From positions 1-9,504 of the forward strand of contig JALUUA010000188.1 in NCBI GenBank assembly GCA_027021605.1: a stretch of DNA of 9,504 nt. Direction: 5' to 3'. The stretch is from Candidatus Bipolaricaulota bacterium. GTDB taxonomy: Bacteria > Bipolaricaulota > Bipolaricaulia > RBG-16-55-9. The notes under the pieces are model-generated. The model searched no databases. It saw nothing but the letters and a program-made list of their open reading frames with translations, and had not been told where the DNA came from. Positions 8,119-9,504 of the stretch are shown here, piece after piece (position 1 is the first letter of the stretch; every line of letters starts with the position of its first letter). The position numbers and the translations under genes are program-made.

Positions 8119-9073
8119 GTGGGAGCGGGAGGGCTCCCCGTGGACGGGGCTGTGGGCCGTGGTCGCCAAGGAGATGGCCGACCACCTCACCGGGGTGCGC
8201 ATGCGCATCTTGGAGATCCTGATCGTGCTTACGGCCATCGGGACGGTGTACGTGGCCATCCAGAACCTGCGCACCACCGTGGGGGAAGATCCCTTCCTCT
8301 TTTTACGATTGTTCACCACGGGGAAGGACCCGCTGCCCGCGTTCGTGGGCTTCTTGGGGTTCTTGGTGCCCCTGATCGCCATTGCCCTGGGGTTTGACGC
8401 CGTAAACGGGGAGATGAACCGCCGGACGCTCTCGCGGGTGCTCGCGCAACCCATCTACCGCGACGCGCTCCTGTTTGGGAAATTTCTGGCGGGGCTCTTC
8501 ACGCTCGCGCTGGTGCTGGCGGCCATCTGGCTCCTCATCTACGGGCTGGGCCTGCTGCGCTTGGGCGTCCCCCCCAGCGGCGAGGAGGTCGCCCGCAGCC
8601 TGTGGTTCCTGGTGGCCACAGTCGCTTACGGGGGCGTCTGGTTGAGTCTATCGCTGCTCTTCTCCATCGTGTTCCGCCAGCCCGCCACGGCGGCCCTCTC
8701 CTCGATCGCCGTGTGGCTCTTCTTCACGGTCTTTTGGGGGATGATCGCCCAGCTCGTGGCCCAGGGGCTCCAGCCGGTTCGCTTCGGGCTCCCTCAGGAG
8801 TTCCTCTCCCAAGCGCAGCTCGAGCTGGGACTGGCCCGCATCTCGCCGAACACGCTCTACGGCGAGGCGGTGCTCGCGCTCCTACACCCCACGGTGCGGG
8901 CGCTGGGACCGGTGCTCCCGATTCAGCTCCAGGGGGCCATCCTGGGCACCCCGCTGCCCTTAAGCCAGAGCCTGCTCCTGATCTGGCCGCAGCTTACGGG
9001 GCTCATCGCCGCCACCCTGCTGCTCTTCGTGCTGGGGTACGTGCTGTTCCAGCGCCAGGAGATCCGGGCCTAG
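8087..9073 (+). CDS. ABC-2 type transporter permease (NosY-like)
   Basis: A 328-aa integral membrane protein forming the channel half of an ABC exporter. Hydrophobic segments lie near residues 41-59, 84-104, 130-157, 171-196, 201-225 and 297-321, giving six helices with both ends probably cytosolic. After the second helix, FDAVNGEMNRRTLSRVLAQP followed by IYRDALLFGKF (103-133) matches the FD-x-[VI]-x-GE-x5-TL-x3-L-[AS]-QP-x3-R-[DE]-x3-GK element of ABC-2/NosY permeases, which is the coupling region to the ATPase. A long loop (226-296) between helices 5 and 6 may be extracytoplasmic. The ATG at 8087 has an ideal AGGAGGTGA 6 nt upstream, inside the ATPase gene. A single permease gene implies a homodimer, and the NEW3 protein is the likely outer partner. 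Substrate not predictable; NosY itself serves nitrous oxide reductase maturation, but no nosZ or nosD is visible here. Confidence 0.92.
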   Translation: MATTPQATKRKWEREGSPWTGLWAVVAKEMADHLTGVRMRILEILIVLTAIGTVYVAIQNLRTTVGEDPFLFLRLFTTGKDPLPAFVGFLGFLVPLIAIALGFDAVNGEMNRRTLSRVLAQPIYRDALLFGKFLAGLFTLALVLAAIWLLIYGLGLLRLGVPPSGEEVARSLWFLVATVAYGGVWLSLSLLFSIVFRQPATAALSSIAVWLFFTVFWGMIAQLVAQGLQPVRFGLPQEFLSQAQLELGLARISPNTLYGEAVLALLHPTVRALGPVLPIQLQGAILGTPLPLSQSLLLIWPQLTGLIAATLLLFVLGYVLFQRQEIRA

Positions 9074-9082
9074 GGGGCTCTC

Positions 9083-9504
9083 ATGGGAGGAGCGCAGGCT
9101 AAGTCCCCCACCGCAGACGAGAAGGCAAGAGCGCTTGAGGTTCTCGGGCGCCTGAAGGAGGCGTACCCGGACGCCCGTTACTATTTGAACTTCCGCACGC
9201 CGCTGGAGCTGTTGGTGGCCACCATTCTCTCCGCCCAAGCGCGCGACGAGCGGGTGAACGCCGTCACCGAAACGCTCTTTCAAAAGTACAAGACGGCCCA
9301 GGACTACGCGAACGCGCCCTTGGAGCAACTCGAAAACGACATCCGACAGATCAACTTCTATCGCAATAAAGCCAAGGCCATTCAGAACGCCTGCCGCATC
9401 CTGGTGGAGAAGCACAACGGCCAAGTTCCCGACACGCTGGAGGAGCTGGTCAAGCTCCCGGGGATCGGGCGAAAGACTGCCAATGCCATTCTCACGAACG
9501 CCTT
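9083..9504 (+). CDS. nth: Endonuclease III, N-terminal part (3' end outside the window)
   Basis: The first 140 codons of endonuclease III, a base-excision-repair DNA glycosylase/AP lyase that removes oxidised pyrimidines. LNFRTPLELLVATILSAQARDERVNAVT (35-62) is the typical opening helix region; most relatives have LSAQ[TC]TD, so Arg replaces Thr here. INFYRNKAKAIQNACRIL (90-107) corresponds to the G[LF]-[YF]-x-NKA-x-x-I segment. The helix-hairpin-helix LPGIGRKTANAIL (125-137) contains K131, the equivalent of the catalytic lysine K120 of E. coli Nth. The catalytic aspartate and the 4Fe-4S cysteines lie beyond the window. The start is ATG 9083; AGGGGG (9072-9077), which overlaps the permease stop, is 5 nt upstream, and the gap between genes is 9 nt. 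It is probably read with the NEW3/ABC genes, though a functional link is not evident. Confidence 0.95.
   Translation, partial: MGGAQAKSPTADEKARALEVLGRLKEAYPDARYYLNFRTPLELLVATILSAQARDERVNAVTETLFQKYKTAQDYANAPLEQLENDIRQINFYRNKAKAIQNACRILVEKHNGQVPDTLEELVKLPGIGRKTANAILTNA

Overview
The window is gene-dense, GC-rich bacterial DNA. Hand counts give about 68% GC in the permease gene near 8461-8700 and about 57% around 5341-5700. Intergenic gaps are short, Shine-Dalgarno sites are strong, and both GTG and TTG starts occur. It reads as chromosome: uvrA and nth are housekeeping repair genes, and there is no transposase, integrase, phage gene, tRNA, rRNA or CRISPR array. The species cannot be named from this. 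The mix of a HicBA module, a DUF5647-like protein and a NEW3/ABC-2 cassette would suit a GC-rich, possibly thermophilic or deep-branching lineage, but that is only an impression.

Layout, left to right. (1) The 3' end of an aldehyde dehydrogenase gene (+) runs to 657. (2) A PaaI/hotdog thioesterase gene (-, 664-1098) converges on it with a 6-nt gap. (3) After a 159-bp divergent spacer comes an overlapping plus-strand unit: HicB-like antitoxin (1258-1530), HicA toxin (1502-1741) and a Nudix hydrolase (1728-2216). (4) uvrA (-, 2213-5080) converges on the Nudix gene so tightly that the two stop codons interleave. (5) Upstream of uvrA on the same strand is a small translationally coupled pair. A 104-aa DUF7718-like protein (5395-5709) is followed, through a GTGA stop/start overlap, by a 91-aa DUF5647-like protein (5123-5398), and uvrA begins 42 nt later. 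(6) A 186-bp divergent spacer with an inverted repeat separates this unit from a plus-strand unit. That unit holds a secreted, membrane-anchored NEW3-repeat protein (5896-7089), an ABC ATPase (7129-8118), an ABC-2 type permease (8087-9073) and the 5' part of endonuclease III, nth (9083-9504, cut by the window).

Functionally there are four blocks: a probable ABC efflux or membrane-remodelling complex with an extracytoplasmic NEW3 partner; DNA repair (UvrA and Nth, on opposite strands); a type II toxin-antitoxin module with reversed gene order and a Nudix gene attached; and the uncharacterised DUF7718/DUF5647 pair. That pair is the best candidate here for an undescribed system. Its architecture resembles a two-gene toxin-antitoxin-like unit, but no function can be read from the sequence alone.
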